From Ornithodoros turicata (Eukaryota; Arthropoda; Arachnida; Ixodida; Argasidae): a stretch of DNA of 64,000 bases. Numbering within the stretch: the stretch's first letter is position 1; each line of letters begins with the position of its first letter. Both the position numbers and the translations under genes were made by a program. The notes under the pieces were generated by a model that was not told the DNA's origin, did no database searches, and saw nothing but the letters and a program-made list of their open reading frames with translations. Below, in pieces: positions 1-10,759 of this stretch. The stretch covers positions 245,080 to 309,079 of the forward strand of contig NW_026999323.1 of NCBI RefSeq assembly GCF_037126465.1, given 5' to 3'.

Positions 1-1
1 C

Positions 2-388
2 AGGCGAGATAGCGTGCTCTTATCATGGATGATGATGAATGCGCCACGAGCGCTGTGAATGTGGAGTAGTGGGGTACACTCTTAAAAATTAGCTACACCA
101 CATAGCAGGCTCCTAGCCAACCATCATCCCGAATGACAACGGTCTGTCCCTTGATGTGAGGAAAATGGGAGGCGTACGCTTTTTTTTTCTTTTTTTGTAA
201 ACATAAGCGTAAAAAGGCTCCTCCTCCCGTTTTCAACAAATCGAGCGAGAACGTTGTCATTCGGGATGATGGTTAAGGAGCACGCAATGTGGTGTAGCTA
301 ATTTTTAAGCGTGTACCCCACTACTCCACATTCACAGCGCTCGTGGCGCATTCATCATCATCCATGATAAGAGCACGCTATCTCGCCT
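2..388. mobile_element. Palindromic MITE with perfect outer arms
   Basis: An inner MITE (about 76-314) has ends ACACTCTTAAAAATTAGC and its inverted counterpart, and a GGCGTACGC-like centre. It is flanked by two 74-bp arms (2-75 and 315-388) that read as exact reverse complements of each other. The whole block is therefore one near-perfect palindrome. It begins one base into the window, so its left boundary cannot be judged. No transposase is encoded. It belongs to the same loose family as the elements at 6748, 9042 and 10760, which share the end motif and core. Confidence 0.8.
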
Positions 389-984
389 ACGGAACGACAG
401 AACCGCCAGCGCTGTTTATCAGTTGCTTTGAGAACGAATACCAAAGCGTCTCTTGCGGCTGTTCCTATATAATCTTTCGTCGCCCCCCTGGGTGAACCAG
501 GCGAATGAACACGAAATTGACAGCCGGATAGCTGATCCAAAGAGCGCATTGGCGCACTGCTCCGCGCAAGAAATATGTGAACCGAAACCAATTAATTACT
601 CGGAAAAATCACTAAGTGTCGACGCCTTTTTTTTTCTTGGAATATTTTTCGCTGAAGGTCCCGATGCGTAAAACAGAGGTTCCGTAAGCGTGCGAAGTAA
701 GAGTTAAAAGTTAGCATGTTTATTTAATTAGTGAGTGTATGCAAATGAGCCGCACACTACTCAGTTCATGGCCGATGTCCCAAAGATCTCTACCAAACAG
801 AAATTTCTTCGATGGCGCCACCTGTTCACGAATTATCCAGCCGGGGGATTTCGGTGGGACAACAAGACGTGATTTCAGCAACACTGAGAGAACATGCTTT
901 TTTTTTTAGGTTTCTTCGCTGACTTAGGGAGCAAATGGTAGAGAGAAGTTTCAGATGTCTCAGAACCTTCTCCTTTATTCTATT
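389..984. other. No gene recognised
   Basis: Short frames here (about 70 codons) have no recognisable domain. The only visible structure is homopolymer T runs near 627 and 900. Confidence 0.5.
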
Positions 985-1377
985 CTACCTACTCCTCTTC
1001 TTTCTCGTCTCTCCCGGGTGGCTACATGGGCGGGGGGTCACGGGTTCATCCCTCCTGGGATGGTATCTAAACACATTGGCAATAGTGGCAAGTCTAAACT
1101 GTCCGTTGGTGTGTGTGTACCCAATCGTTTTAAGTATGCCCTGCTTATGGGCTGTCTGGACAACAGGAACAGGACCATGTAAGACTGATTGTGGTCCGGG
1201 AAGTCCAGTGTGCACAAACACAAGGTCACCTATTTGAATGTCAGGGCACTGGCACTGTGGCGACGGTCGAAGTAGTACTTCATCCGTCTCCTGTATTTCG
1301 CTTCTTGCACGGATGTGTTCCTTGCTTCTTTCAACTGAAGTGCGTCAGCTATTCCGAGCTCCTTGTCAGCCTCCAAA
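985..1377 (-). pseudogene. Ty3/Gypsy integrase C-terminal remnant
   Basis: Read on the minus strand from about 1377, the sequence translates to a basic helix-like stretch containing KYRRRMKYYFDRRHSAS. After a one-base frame change near 1235 comes IGDLVFVHTGLPGPQS. The order 'YYFDRRH ... GDLVFV' is the usual layout at the C-terminal end of Ty3/Gypsy integrases, where the GD-V motif opens the small beta domain that binds DNA next to the catalytic core. The catalytic D,D35E core, RT, RNase H and LTRs were not found nearby, so this is a fossil fragment. The frame change argues against function. It could also be a domesticated integrase tail, but no open frame supports that. Confidence 0.5.
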
Positions 1378-1399
1378 GGTATTCATTTATTTATTTATA

Positions 1400-1957
1400 C
1401 TTGTAACGCCTGGATCAGTTCTAAAGACTAGGTCAGTATAGAAAAACGTATTGTAATAAAATTGTGAACTTGTGTGGAATGAAACTTGGGTTATTCGTAG
1501 ACTGCAACAAGCAAAAAGGAAACGTCAGCTGAGGGAAGCTTTAGTCATTTTTTAGTCGTCAGGGTATTGCGTCAGTGAGGCGCCCTTGAAGCTGCCCTTG
1601 GTTTCTTCGTCACTTGCCCTTTCTCCCACGGTCTGTACTCGCATAACAATTTATGTGGTCTTTTGAGAAAGAGCCATTTGATGACTTGAGCCGCTTCGTG
1701 TTTGTCTTTTGTCCCTCCATGTAAACCCAAGCTCAGGTCCATTAAATCTGAAAATTCCTCTAGGGCCCCGAAACAACCCAGCATCCCAGCGTTTTGCCAT
1801 TAGAGCTCTACTACGATTCCTGACGGACACGGACTGGGTTTCTCTTGTTTGACTGCTACTCTTTCACTATAGCACCACCAGCAACCCTCATGTGTTTCAG
1901 CAGCCACCACCCCTCCAAATGAATGGGCAAGTCCTCATAACTGTGTCATAAACTGCA
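1400..1957. other. No gene recognised
   Basis: AT-rich stretch with TTTATTTATTTAT near 1385-1400. A 70-codon minus frame (1784-1572) has no recognisable motif. Nothing else is supported. Confidence 0.4.
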
Positions 1958-2110
1958 GACAGCTAGGGAAGTACCCGGCTTCGAACCCCGGCTGTGCTGC
2001 CCGGGGTTTTCCTCAGACTCCTTCAGACATCTTAGAAGTCGGCCCAGGACGTTGTCCACCTCTGTGACAACGGCGACCCCTTTCTCCCCCTCCTCATAGC
2101 TGCGACCAAC
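1958..2110 (+). mobile_element. tRNA-derived SINE fragment
   Basis: Contains a B-box-like GGCTTCGAACCCC followed by the SINE body words GGCTGTGCTGCCCGGGG, TTTTCCTCAGACTCC and GAAGTCGGCCCAGG. The same words occur, in reverse, in the elements at 2262-2567 and 19664-19885. The A-box half is not clear, and the middle of the body is shortened relative to the copy at 2262. It is likely an old 5'-truncated copy. Ixodid tick genomes carry abundant tRNA-derived SINEs of this type (Ruka-like); this assignment is from recognition, not a search. Confidence 0.6.
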
Positions 2111-2261
2111 CTCGATCTTGGCGTATTTTGGCCAAACATATCTCCCGAAATCTCAACATCATCTTAAGTCCCTTTCGTCTACCAGCCTGCCTCTATCTAT
2201 GCCGTTTTATCAGTCGCACTTTGAAGATTGTCAGAAATATGCGTATTGCTTATGACCTTCA

Positions 2262-2567
2262 GGAGGAGGAGGAGGAGGAGGAGTGTCGTTGGGAGGAACC
2301 CGAGAGGTCTGCCTGCCTGATTAGGCGGCATGTTTCTCGGGAAGGGAAAGGTGGTGGAGAGGAAAGGGTGAAGTGGAAGACCGAGCGGAATCCGGGAGGA
2401 TAGCTGCGTCCATGGGCCGACTTCAGGGGAACTGTGCCGGCATACGCCTATTACACATCTGAGGGAAACCCAGGAAAAACCCCAGACGGCACAGCCGGCC
2501 CGCGGATTCGAACCGCGGACCTCCCAGTCTCCAACCGCACGCGTTACCGCTGCGCCATAGAAGCTGG
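2262..2567 (-). mobile_element. Full-length tRNA-derived SINE with 12-bp target duplication
   Basis: On the minus strand the element starts at 2567 with a tRNA-like head: A-box TGGCGCAGCGGTAA, then B-box GGTTCGAATCC about 45 bases on. Next come the shared body (GGCTGTGCCGTCTGGGG, TTTCCTGGGTTTCCCTCAG, CTGAAGTCGGCCC) and a (CCT)n tail at 2262-2282. It is bounded by a perfect 12-bp target-site duplication, TTATGACCTTCA, at 2250-2261 and 2568-2579, which fixes both ends. The element is 306 bp. The A and B boxes are internal RNA polymerase III promoters. The intact duplication suggests a fairly recent L1-type retroposition. Confidence 0.88.
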
Positions 2568-2579
2568 TTATGACCTTCA

Positions 2580-3460
2580 CATCCGTCACATGTGAGAAGC
2601 GTCGTTGGTTTACGAATGTTCGATGCCCGACGACTCCGTACCACGCCCGACTAATTTCTAGGTTTCCGGCCCCGACCAACCTGTAGCCTACCCAGTCCGA
2701 CCCAGTGAAGCGGACTGTAAAAGTTGACCGTGGCTCGCAAAAGTGGGGTTACACAGGTTCGAGCTGAATCTATAGGCCCGGCGATGTGCATGCCCGGCCC
2801 GCAAAGAGAAAGCGGGCCGGACGAAAGCCCGTGCAGTGCTCGAGGGCTTAGACCAAGCTCTTTTGTGCCACTCGTTGCAGCTTGACCAATCATCGCGAGG
2901 CAAACTGCCACGTTCATAAGTTCCTTCGGATACGGACCCTCTCACGTTCTCCGAGGGTGCTGCTTTTAACTTTATCCACTCCATCCATGTCCAAAAGTCC
3001 CGTTGAACATGGCTTGTAACTAGCAAATGAGCTGGTAAGTCGCCACTGACCCGCACAACCAGGCATGCACAATGCTTTGTGGGAGCTCTTCATTTTTCTT
3101 CTGCGCCATACTTAACAAATTACCGCCACTGAGCGCCGTAACTTATACACTGCGAGCAAAATAGGAACATGCTTCACCGCAGAGGCCGCGCTTCACTATC
3201 AGACACGAACCATACGCGGAGATTTGCCTAAAAAACTCACCTGTCTCAGCAGGCCCAGTAAACGCTCTTGACACAGTTCAATATTGCGGCTAATTCTGTC
3301 CACTGCTTTTGCCTGTCTAATAATGTGTAGGACGGCAACAATAAATTGCGGTGGTCGATCATGAACTGCAGATTGATTTCATATTGGTTGTTCATGCGTT
3401 TGGCGAAAAGCCGCATTATGCTTAATGAGCGGAAGTCATCCCTATATCATCGTCATCATC
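2580..3460. other. No gene recognised
   Basis: A 122-codon minus frame (3056-2688) shows no motif I can name and is interrupted on both sides. The stretch near 2790-2840 is GC-rich with a CCGGCCCGC/GCGGGCCGG inverted pair. Confidence 0.4.
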
Positions 3461-3463
3461 ATA

Positions 3464-3480
3464 TCTCTCTCTCTCTCTCT
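3464..3480. repeat. (TC)n microsatellite
   Basis: About eight TC dinucleotides directly after a (CAT/TCA)n-like stretch at 3448-3461. Confidence 0.9.
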
Positions 3481-3520
3481 GGCGTAAAGCGCGACACTTT
3501 TGCTCCATGGTTAACGCTCT

Positions 3521-4425
3521 AACTTACAGTAACGAGGTAACTCGTTACTGTAACTAAGTTCCTTTTTTTTGGTAACTTGTAACTACTAACTCGGTACTTT
3601 TGCGCCGTGGTAACTTTCAGAGGAACTCGTTCCTTTTTCAGGTAACTTTGTCAAAGTAACTTGAGTTAAGTTCCAAGTTACTTTTAACTCGCTTTTCACT
3701 CACGTCCACATATTTTCTTGCTGTCTCTCCGGTTCCCTCATGGCATTTTTTGCCATAAAACGTGGTATTGAATCAATCAATGACAGTATTTTGTTCAGGA
3801 AGTAAGAACCGCTGCCATTGAAATGAAGCTGAACCATTGTGCGCCCAAAGGGAGTAAGAGTTAGGAGTAAGGTTCGGAGTAATATGCAAAGCGTTCGAAT
3901 AGACCTCTACCAGACACACTGAAACCGAAACAAATCGGAAGAAGAGGGCTGGTTTCCACGAACGGGCACTTGTTCGCTGCCTCCCATTGAAAGAAAAGCA
4001 GGACCGAGGGTCGCGTCTCTTTAAGGGACCATATCGTAATCCCCTCAAGACCGTGGCTTTCGGGCGCGACCTTGTTTACCTCTAGCGTCGAGCGTAGTTC
4101 AATTCTACCAAATTTGTGGCGCTGGCGAACACTATGATGTTATTTGTTTACAAACAGGGAGGCCTATTGTTGGACATAAACAAAAATGATCTAAGTGTGT
4201 TGCACTCCTCCGCAGGCAACCCAATGTCTAACACAAATGCTCACGCGCGCTGCACCTGCGTAATGTTATTTTGTGTCCGAAGTAACTCGGAAGTAACTCG
4301 TTCTTTTTGTTAAGTGACTCAGTAATTAGGAGTTACATTTCAGGCCGAGGAACTTCGTTATTAACTTAGTTACATTTTGTACACGGTAACTTAATTTGTA
4401 ACGAGTTCTTTTTGACGGGTAACTT
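3521..4425. mobile_element. Candidate non-autonomous element with GTAACTCGTTAC-rich ends
   Basis: Both ends (3521-3690 and 4275-4425) are packed with degenerate copies of GTAACTCGTTAC and AAGTAACTT words, in inverted orientation relative to each other. The interior (about 3720-4250) is unrelated. This layout resembles TIRs built from short sub-repeats. No target duplication could be fixed and no transposase is encoded. The boundaries are approximate. Confidence 0.4.
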
Positions 4426-5470
4426 CTCAATCTATGCTAATTTGTCGTTTCCTTTTGATACCATCGGCTTTCCACGTCATTCTCCTCCTGCTGCGTACTT
4501 GGCTGAGAGCGCGGCGTCTCGTTTCCGGACGTCTCAACTCTGCATCCAAGTCAAACAACAGCCAACCATCCGAAACGCGCCATCGCAAGGGAAAAAAATA
4601 AAATAAACTTCAGTTGTCGCGCATGCCACGCGAATGTACGAGGGGTGTTCAACTCGAACCAGGACTTTCTGTCTCTTGAGTGTTGAAATGGCTCGCGCTA
4701 CTTCTTTTCCGTCATTTTCACACGCGACAGGCCTCCGCGTTCACCAAGTGGTGCTCCAAAGTTTTTGCAAAACAGAAGACACGTGCTGGACAAGATGGCC
4801 GACAACGAGGTGAGCGCGCACATCGAACAGCGAATTGTCACGAAGTTTCTCGTGAATGAAGGCGTAAAGTCATCTGAAATTCACAGAAGACTTCAGGCTC
4901 AGTATAGCCACGATACACTTAGCCACAGTAAAGCGTTTGAGTGGTGCAAACGGTTCCGAGACGGCCGTACATCGGTGCAGGACGATCCCGGCCGGGGCGG
5001 CTCAGAGCCAAGTGTCAGAGTTCCTGAGAACATCCAACTTGTGGAGCGCCCGATCCTCAAGTACCGACGAATAACATGTCGCGAACTGGCACGAAAGACG
5101 GACCTTTCTGTGGGAACGTTGAACACTATCAGTCATGAACACCTCCAGTTTCGGAACCCGGGGCCTCATCACTAAAGGAGTCCTCCTCCTACAGGACAAT
5201 GCACGCCCGCATACCGCGCATCTCACGACAGGCACCTTACAGGAACTTGGCTGGAAGTTGCCGCCATATCCCCCTTACAGTCCAGACCTCGCCCCCGGCC
5301 ATTTCCACCTCTTCGGTCCACTGAAGGCGTTCCTTGGGGGCCGCCACTTCAGCTGCGACGACGAGATCAAGAATACGGTCCGATCATCGTTGCTACGCGC
5401 CAGTAAGGATTTCCACGCTGCTGGCATCCAAGCCCTCGTGAAACGCTGGGACAAGTGCATTAGTGCAGCT

Positions 5471-6501
5471 CAGGGTGTCGGAGCGAACCGCAAACCGGAA
5501 CCGAAAACCGAAAAAAACCGCTATTTTGGTGCGAACCGGAACGGAATCGAAACCGTATACGTTTTTTTCGCTCAATAATATATTTAATCGAAAAACATAT
5601 TTAACGGTTTTCGGTCCAAGAAAAAACTTCGCCGGTTTGGACTACGGATAGGCGAATGAAACAGACGTCGTGTGCTCTGAAGTTTTGTCATGGATACTAT
5701 ACGAGGGTTACGGTTGCGGTGGAATGTATGTCGGTATACTATGACCCTTAGGCTCCCTTTGTAATGGTTTATCGTTCGCGCACGCACACAGACTTAGAGG
5801 TACATGTGACTCTCTAGCAATGTGCCGTAGTGTTCGTTTTAATTTGATCACCGCAAACTCTCCTCAACTAAACAGCGACCCAAGGGGGCTGCATAACGTC
5901 TTCTTTATCGGTATCCTTATGGGCAACGCGTCACTTGTTGGAGAGCAGCTAAGTTGAATACATTTACGTATATGCGAGGGCAAGCCTGTGTGAAGTGGCA
6001 ACTCTTTTGTGGACAGGACACGAAGAAAATAAAACGGAGCCGTCGAGCGCGTTTGTGAGTGAAGGTGTTCCTCGATTTGCGTCCTACTCGTGCTGTGGTG
6101 CTTGCTGGCTAGACAGTAGCAACAGACATTCGGATGGGACGCGATCGCTCCAATCCAGCAAGAAAGTACTTTACGTATGACATCACGACAAACAAGTCCG
6201 TTTGTAGCATGTGCTTCAAGAAAGGAGAAAGTCCATTTGAACAGACAGTAACCTACAGGAACCAGGAGCTACCAATTTCACAGCTGTCTATTAATATTAA
6301 ATACCATGTATGCGGAATAAACGGGTTTACATTTGGTAACATTGATTTTTTTAGGGCATGAATATTCCCAGGAGAAGCGGAACCGGTTAAAAACCCGTAT
6401 GAACCGTTATTTTTTTGCTCCAGAGCAGAACCGGTACCGGATCGTTTATGATGTAACCGGAACGAAAACCGGAACGAAAAACGTTTCGGTTCGACACCCT
6501 G
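5471..6501 (+). mobile_element. hAT-type non-autonomous element inside mariner
   Basis: Ends are CAGGGTGTCG at 5471 and its inverse CGACACCCTG ending at 6501. They are flanked by a perfect 8-bp duplication GTGCAGCT (5463-5470 and 6502-6509). A CAGGG-type terminus with an 8-bp target duplication is diagnostic of the hAT superfamily. Both subterminal zones are rich in AACCGGAACCGAAAA-like sub-repeats. At 1,031 bp it is too short for a full transposase and carries only a zinc-finger remnant. It inserted after the mariner, so it is the younger of the two. Confidence 0.9.
6134..6361 (+). pseudogene. BED-type zinc-finger remnant of hAT transposase
   Basis: From ATG 6134 the frame reads SNPARKYFTYDITTNKSVCS then MC. 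The aromatic YF pair followed by a CxxC is the front half of a BED zinc finger, the DNA-binding domain at the N-terminus of hAT transposases. The downstream histidines of the finger and the catalytic RNase-H-like core are absent, and the frame runs into unrelated subterminal sequence. It probably survives as an internal-deletion derivative that depended on a full-length hAT element for mobility. Confidence 0.6.
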
Positions 6502-6747
6502 GTGCAGCTGGAGATTACGTTGAAAAATAAAATTAATTTCTCGCCTCTAAGTTCATTTTACTTTTGCGAAAAATGAAAAGTCCCGGTTTGACTTGGACGC
6601 CCCTCGTATGTCACGGGAACGTATCTCAATTATGGCACCCTAAAAGGATTTGCAGGCGGAAGGTGGATGACTGCCGTGTTGTGCTGCCTTCAAACGCACG
6701 TATGGGAAGTAGGGCGGGCAGTGCCCAACACTTAATAATATAATGTT

Positions 6748-6998
6748 ACACTCTTAAAAATGAACTTCACCGCATAGCACGCTCCTAGCCAACAATGATC
6801 CCGAGTGACATCGTTCACTGTCCTGATTTGTTAAAAACGGGAGGCGTACGCCTTTTTGTGACAATTATGCAGAAATGTTAATTATCACAAAAAGGCGTAC
6901 GCCCCGCGCCTTCCACAAATCAAGAATCATAGAGGTATCACTCTCTGCAATGGTTGGCCTTCGGCGTGCTATGTGGTGAAGTTCATTTTTAAGAGTGT
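6748..6998. mobile_element. Hairpin MITE, ACACTCTT family
   Basis: Ends ACACTCTTAAAAATGAACTT and its inverse. The two halves are imperfect reverse complements meeting near 6875, with paired GGCGTACGCC cores (about 6852 and 6895). The flanks are GTTA/TAAT, so a TA duplication is possible. No coding content. Confidence 0.8.
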
Positions 6999-7776
6999 AA
7001 TATGAGCAGCATACAAAATATTTCCGAGTCCACAAGAACAAATTGTACGGATACGTGGAGAAAGAAATGAAACATTTCGGTTGATTAGATGAACAATGGG
7101 ATCACAAGTGTACAACGTGGAGCTTGAAAAATAACTACGGCAGCTGAACGGTCGCATAAACATTTTTTAAACTGCCTGGCGTCGTTAATGGTATCAGGAA
7201 GGCGGTTCCACCCCAGCGACATACAGGGTGTACCAGTTAAATCCCCGGGTTCAATAATTCGCGAACGGGTGCACCAATCGAAGAACTTTCTTTTCTACAA
7301 GTATCTGTCCGATACCGCCTACAGGCTGCTCACCGTGTAAGTGAGTGAGAGGCACTCATTATTTAAATAAAAATTCAAATGAGCTTCTTCAAAAACATAA
7401 CTTCTAAAGCAGGGCGTCATCGGCATTAAAATGGGTACTACCCCTTCTGGAACCTTCAGTGGACACCTTTGAGAGAAAAATCTGCCAGCGAAGCGGGTCA
7501 TTTGTTGCTTTTATTAATTGGTTTCGGTTTCGATATTTTTGTCGCGGCTGGTCGCGGTGAAGAGCAAAAGGACGCTCTTCCACTCTCATGTCCACCAATG
7601 AAACGTGTGTTCTTGAGCTTACTTCGCAATGGGGAGTGCTTTACGTGAGTACGTTCCAGTACCTTTGAGATATTCGCTTCTTCGAAGCAATCGATGGCTT
7701 CAGCGCGAAGACCCATCAAAACACGATCATACACTATATCTATTAAATCAACTTTTTATCAACACCACAAGGCATT
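6999..7776. other. Unclassified repeat-like stretch
   Basis: At 7225-7290 there is an ACAGGGTGTACCAG start typical of arthropod interspersed repeats, but no partner end or transposase was found. The remaining frames are short and unsupported. Confidence 0.35.
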
Positions 7777-8375
7777 CTATTGAGAACAAAAATAAAATTG
7801 CTCCACGTTACTTATAAAATTACCTGACTCGAAAACACTTCCGGGCAATGAATTCCAATCTTCTATCGTTCGAGGAAAGAAACTATATTTAAATGCATTA
7901 GTTCTTGCAAAAATTGGTGCTAGCATTTGTTCCCGCTGACTGTGTCGTGTTCTTCTCAACAACGTAGGTTTCAGAGAATTTGGTAAATTTAATGCGACAT
8001 TTCCCATCAGACCCTTACGAAGAAATAATATCAGACTAATTTTTCGGCGCAGTTCAAGTGTCTGAATGTTGTTTACCTGCATCAGCTTACTAGGTGAGTC
8101 AGTTCTTCTGTATTTCCCAAAAATGAATCTTATGGCTCTTCTCTGTACCCTCTCCAGTAGTGTAATATCCTTTTTTTGATACGGGTCCCAAACTACTGCG
8201 GCATATTCAAGTTTTGATCTAACAAATGTGTGATATGCGAGTAGCTTTGTTTGTGCCGGTGTATATTTAAGTTTCCTTTGTATAAATCCTAATTTCTTCA
8301 GGGCTAATGCACAGATGTCAGAAATGTGATCAGACCATGTTAGTCTACTATTGATTGTCACCCTTAATTATTTAT
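7777..8375 (-). pseudogene. LINE reverse-transcriptase C-terminal fragment (CR1/Jockey type)
   Basis: The minus-strand frame (195 codons, stop at 7777) is the distal part of a non-LTR retrotransposon ORF2. It begins in the thumb region (VTINSRLTWSDHI), passes LKKLGFIQRKL, SKLEYAAVVWDPY and LLERVQRRAIRFI, and ends with FFPRTIEDWNSLP, a typical string of CR1/L2/Jockey-type proteins. The catalytic YADD and the endonuclease lie upstream and are missing. An in-frame stop (TAA) just before VTI near 8370 marks the 5' truncation, as expected from incomplete target-primed reverse transcription. The exact clade is not resolved. Confidence 0.8.
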
Positions 8376-8389
8376 ACTTCTTCGCTTTA

Positions 8390-8570
8390 CGTCAAACCCC
8401 AGAGCGCGTTATCCTATCCAGCGATACATGATAACCCATTGGAGTTATGCTCCTACATTTGACCCATATCTGCAAGGCATTACGCACAATTTAAAATTAT
8501 CCCCGCATTTTCTTAGAAGCTGAACGAAATTACTCCCAGTTGCACCAGCAGGGAGAGCGCTAATTTTTTA
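8390..8570 (+). repeat. Diverged stray copy of the F module
   Basis: The words AGAGCGCGTTATCCT, TTATGCTCCTACATTTGACC, CACAATTTAAAATTATCCC and GTTGCACCAGCAGGGAGA parallel the F module at about 44510-44690 in the same order and orientation. The F module therefore is an interspersed repeat, not sequence unique to the satellite locus. Confidence 0.6.
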
Positions 8571-9041
8571 GATAGCCACGTCCATAGCCAAATCGATAGC
8601 CAACTAACACTGGACATGTAGACAAGGAGCAGAATGGGACTTACTACTTGCAGAAGACAGCACAAGTTTCGCAGACGACCGTTGTTTCTGTTAGGGCAGG
8701 CTGTCGTTTATAAACCCCCGATACATCCTGGAGGAAGTTTGCGCACGCTGAGCTGATTGGTTAGAGGAGGCCAACTCCTACCATATTCGTACTGATACGC
8801 TTGTGAACACTAAGCCGGTTTATGTAACATCAACCGAAGCCTCGGTTGGATGGATATACCAAATAAAATGTGGACATCAGCTTCAGAATGCCACACCTAA
8901 TGCGTTTTATTGGCTAATGGTACACATTTTTCAGAACTCGCGTATAGAACACAGACCGTTATCTCCGGTATACCAAATATACTCCAAGTCGTAGATCATT
9001 TTAGAAAACACATTCCTGTACTTTCCCGCTCATGTTGCTGA
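8571..9041. other. No gene recognised
   Basis: Frames up to 63 codons without recognisable motifs. Nothing further seen. Confidence 0.4.
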
Positions 9042-9288
9042 ACACTCTAAACACAGAACTTGACCGCATAGCACGCTCTGCGCCAACCTTTGCCACGAAT
9101 GATAGGGTTTTCGCTTATGATTCGAGGAGAGAGGGAAGCGTACGCCTTTTTGTGTCAATTATCGTGTTTTTCAAATTGCCACAAAAAGGCGTACGCCCCC
9201 TTCTCTCTCTTCGAATCAAAAGCGACAAACCCTCGTGGCAGGTATTCGAGCTGTGCGTGCTATGCGGTGATGTTCAGTTTTCAGAGTG
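9042..9288. mobile_element. Hairpin MITE, ACACTCTT family, diverged copy
   Basis: Left end ACACTCTAAACACAGAACTT, right end the imperfect inverse finishing AGAGTG. The long stems include GCGTACGCCTTTTTGTG at about 9138 and its inverse at about 9180. It differs from the 6748 and 10760 copies along the whole stem, so it is a separate subfamily. Confidence 0.75.
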
Positions 9289-10759
9289 AAGACTCTGAAG
9301 ATCGATGCTCGGTCATGAGCCAGAAAAATACTTCGGAGGGGTTCTGTGGGGACTTTTTGTGGGGGGAGGATTTCCCCTCGGTTACCCCCTCCCAAAAGTA
9401 TACAAAATGTACCATTTCTGGGGGAGGGGGGACACCCATGGACAAGGAAGTTGCCACCGGTCACTCGCCCATGCGCCAGCGCTGTTACAATAACACTGTG
9501 CTTTCTATATTTTACGACTATCGTTTTCTAGAATTTGGGTAGTCGCTGCTGTGTTTCGCAGAGGGAAGGAATTGAGAAAAGAAAAGTATCCAGGCGCAAA
9601 GAGAATTGACCACTTTTGTGACAGAAAACCCTGCGAAAAAAAAAAAGAGGTCTTGTCTACTGTCTATACAATTTCTATAGAAGGTGCCGATAAAACGTGT
9701 ATAGAGATCCTAACTGCTCGCTAAAGAATTTTGAATTGACATTCTATACAGAATTGGCCGGCCACATCCTATAGAAAGTCTATTCAACCAGTAAACAGAC
9801 ATTCTACACAAAATGTGCAGATTTACTTTAGACGGTGTATATGTGCTTGACAGTAAGGGTGTGTTCAAAGTAGCAAAAAAATACCTGAGAATCAGTTCTC
9901 GCCCGATGGAATATCCGCCAGAGCCAATGAACTACAGGTTTTCAGTTGAAACCAGCAGTCTTCCTCCTACCATTTCTTCTTTTAACCTCTGCCACCACAC
10001 ATTTCATTTTCTCATGCAGCGTTTCTTTTTGTTGGTTTCCTGGACTCCCAGTAAAGGAAAATACGCTTTAAAAGGCAAATGGGCCATTCCACGCTAAGTG
10101 ATCCAGAGGTGCCGCTCGAACCCCCCTAAAATTTTATGTGAATTTTTTGGTGGTTCCTTATGACTCCGAAAGCAACAGAACATTGGTCTTTTCTAACGAA
10201 ATTGAAATTTATAGGGTGCAAAGCCCCTCAAAGATGCAGTGCTTGGCGAAAACCTATGTCGTTCTAAGCAAGCATTACGACCCAGGTAAGGCACGAACCA
10301 TGTTAAAAAGCGTCTTATTTGATAGGGGAGCGTTCATTTTAACGTGTGAACCAATTTTCACCGCCGCACTCGACGGGCTCGACGCCTGCGGCGTGCACGA
10401 AATTTGCAGAGTTTGTGCAAGATTACCAATTTTTTTTTTAAAGTAACGTTCTGGAATTTCTTCTTCAAACTTTTTTGTCATATAGCCCCGGTATTGTACT
10501 TTCAACACACAAAAAAAATTCAACCCCGCCGGTGCAATGTAAGCCGCATTAAAAAATCGGGAAGTTGTAAAAATTCGACAAAATGCACATTTTTTACCGA
10601 AAAATTCCGTGTGAGGAGGTCCGGATAGAGGCGTGAAGAAAGTGTCTTTCGATGCACCGTCTTCCGAGCAAGATGTAGCAAAAAAAATCTCAGAGGTACT
10701 TTTTGTTAAACTGAAATAATATTTTTTAATTCAAGGTGACTTGGGAAACGTGTATGCGC
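9289..10759. other. Unclassified stretch with short palindromes
   Basis: At 9655-9800 the sequence carries repeated TATAGA/TCTATA words in both orientations. At 10090-10630 an A/T-rich stretch with short frames resembles an interspersed repeat. No gene is supported. Confidence 0.35.

Larger units (their letters stand above)
4795..6530 (+). pseudogene. Mariner transposase pseudogene
   Basis: Transposase that would cut and paste the element through its terminal repeats. The frame from ATG 4795 shows the N-terminal paired helix-turn-helix region (QRIVTKFLVNEGVK ... FEWCKRFRDGRTSVQDD). A deletion near 5130-5165 then changes frame and removes roughly 130 codons, including the first catalytic aspartate. 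The second aspartate is present in QDNARPHTA. At the third position, 35 residues later (SPDLAPGHFHLFG), family members have SD where this copy has GH, so the catalytic aspartate is lost. The C-terminal end is interrupted by the hAT insertion, and the reading resumes after it with GDYVEK and a TAA at 6528-6530. The copy is certainly dead. Confidence 0.88.
4639..6606 (+). mobile_element. Mariner-family transposon, inactive, split by a hAT insertion
   Basis: Terminal inverted repeats of about 30 bp (left start CGAGGGGTGTTCAACTCG, right end matching its inverse with several changes) sit directly inside TA dinucleotides at 4637-4638 and 6607-6608. This is the expected TA target duplication of Tc1/mariner transposons. 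Between them lie transposase coding remnants (4795-5470, completed at 6502-6530) and a 1,031-bp foreign insertion (5471-6501). Without that insertion the element would be about 0.93 kb, short of the usual 1.3 kb, because the middle of the transposase gene is deleted. Confidence 0.88.

Noticed and set aside
2490..2565. Possible tRNA gene on the minus strand (A and B boxes)
   Set aside because: It continues into a SINE body and tail and is flanked by a target-site duplication, so it is the head of a SINE. The same applies near 19810-19880.
2688..3056. 122-codon minus frame
   Set aside because: No motif, overlaps GC-rich repeats, no supporting context.
9305..9542. Overlapping plus-strand frames of 60-150 codons near the G-rich stretch
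   Set aside because: Composed of GGGG/CCCC low complexity and overlapping the right half of a MITE. No domain.
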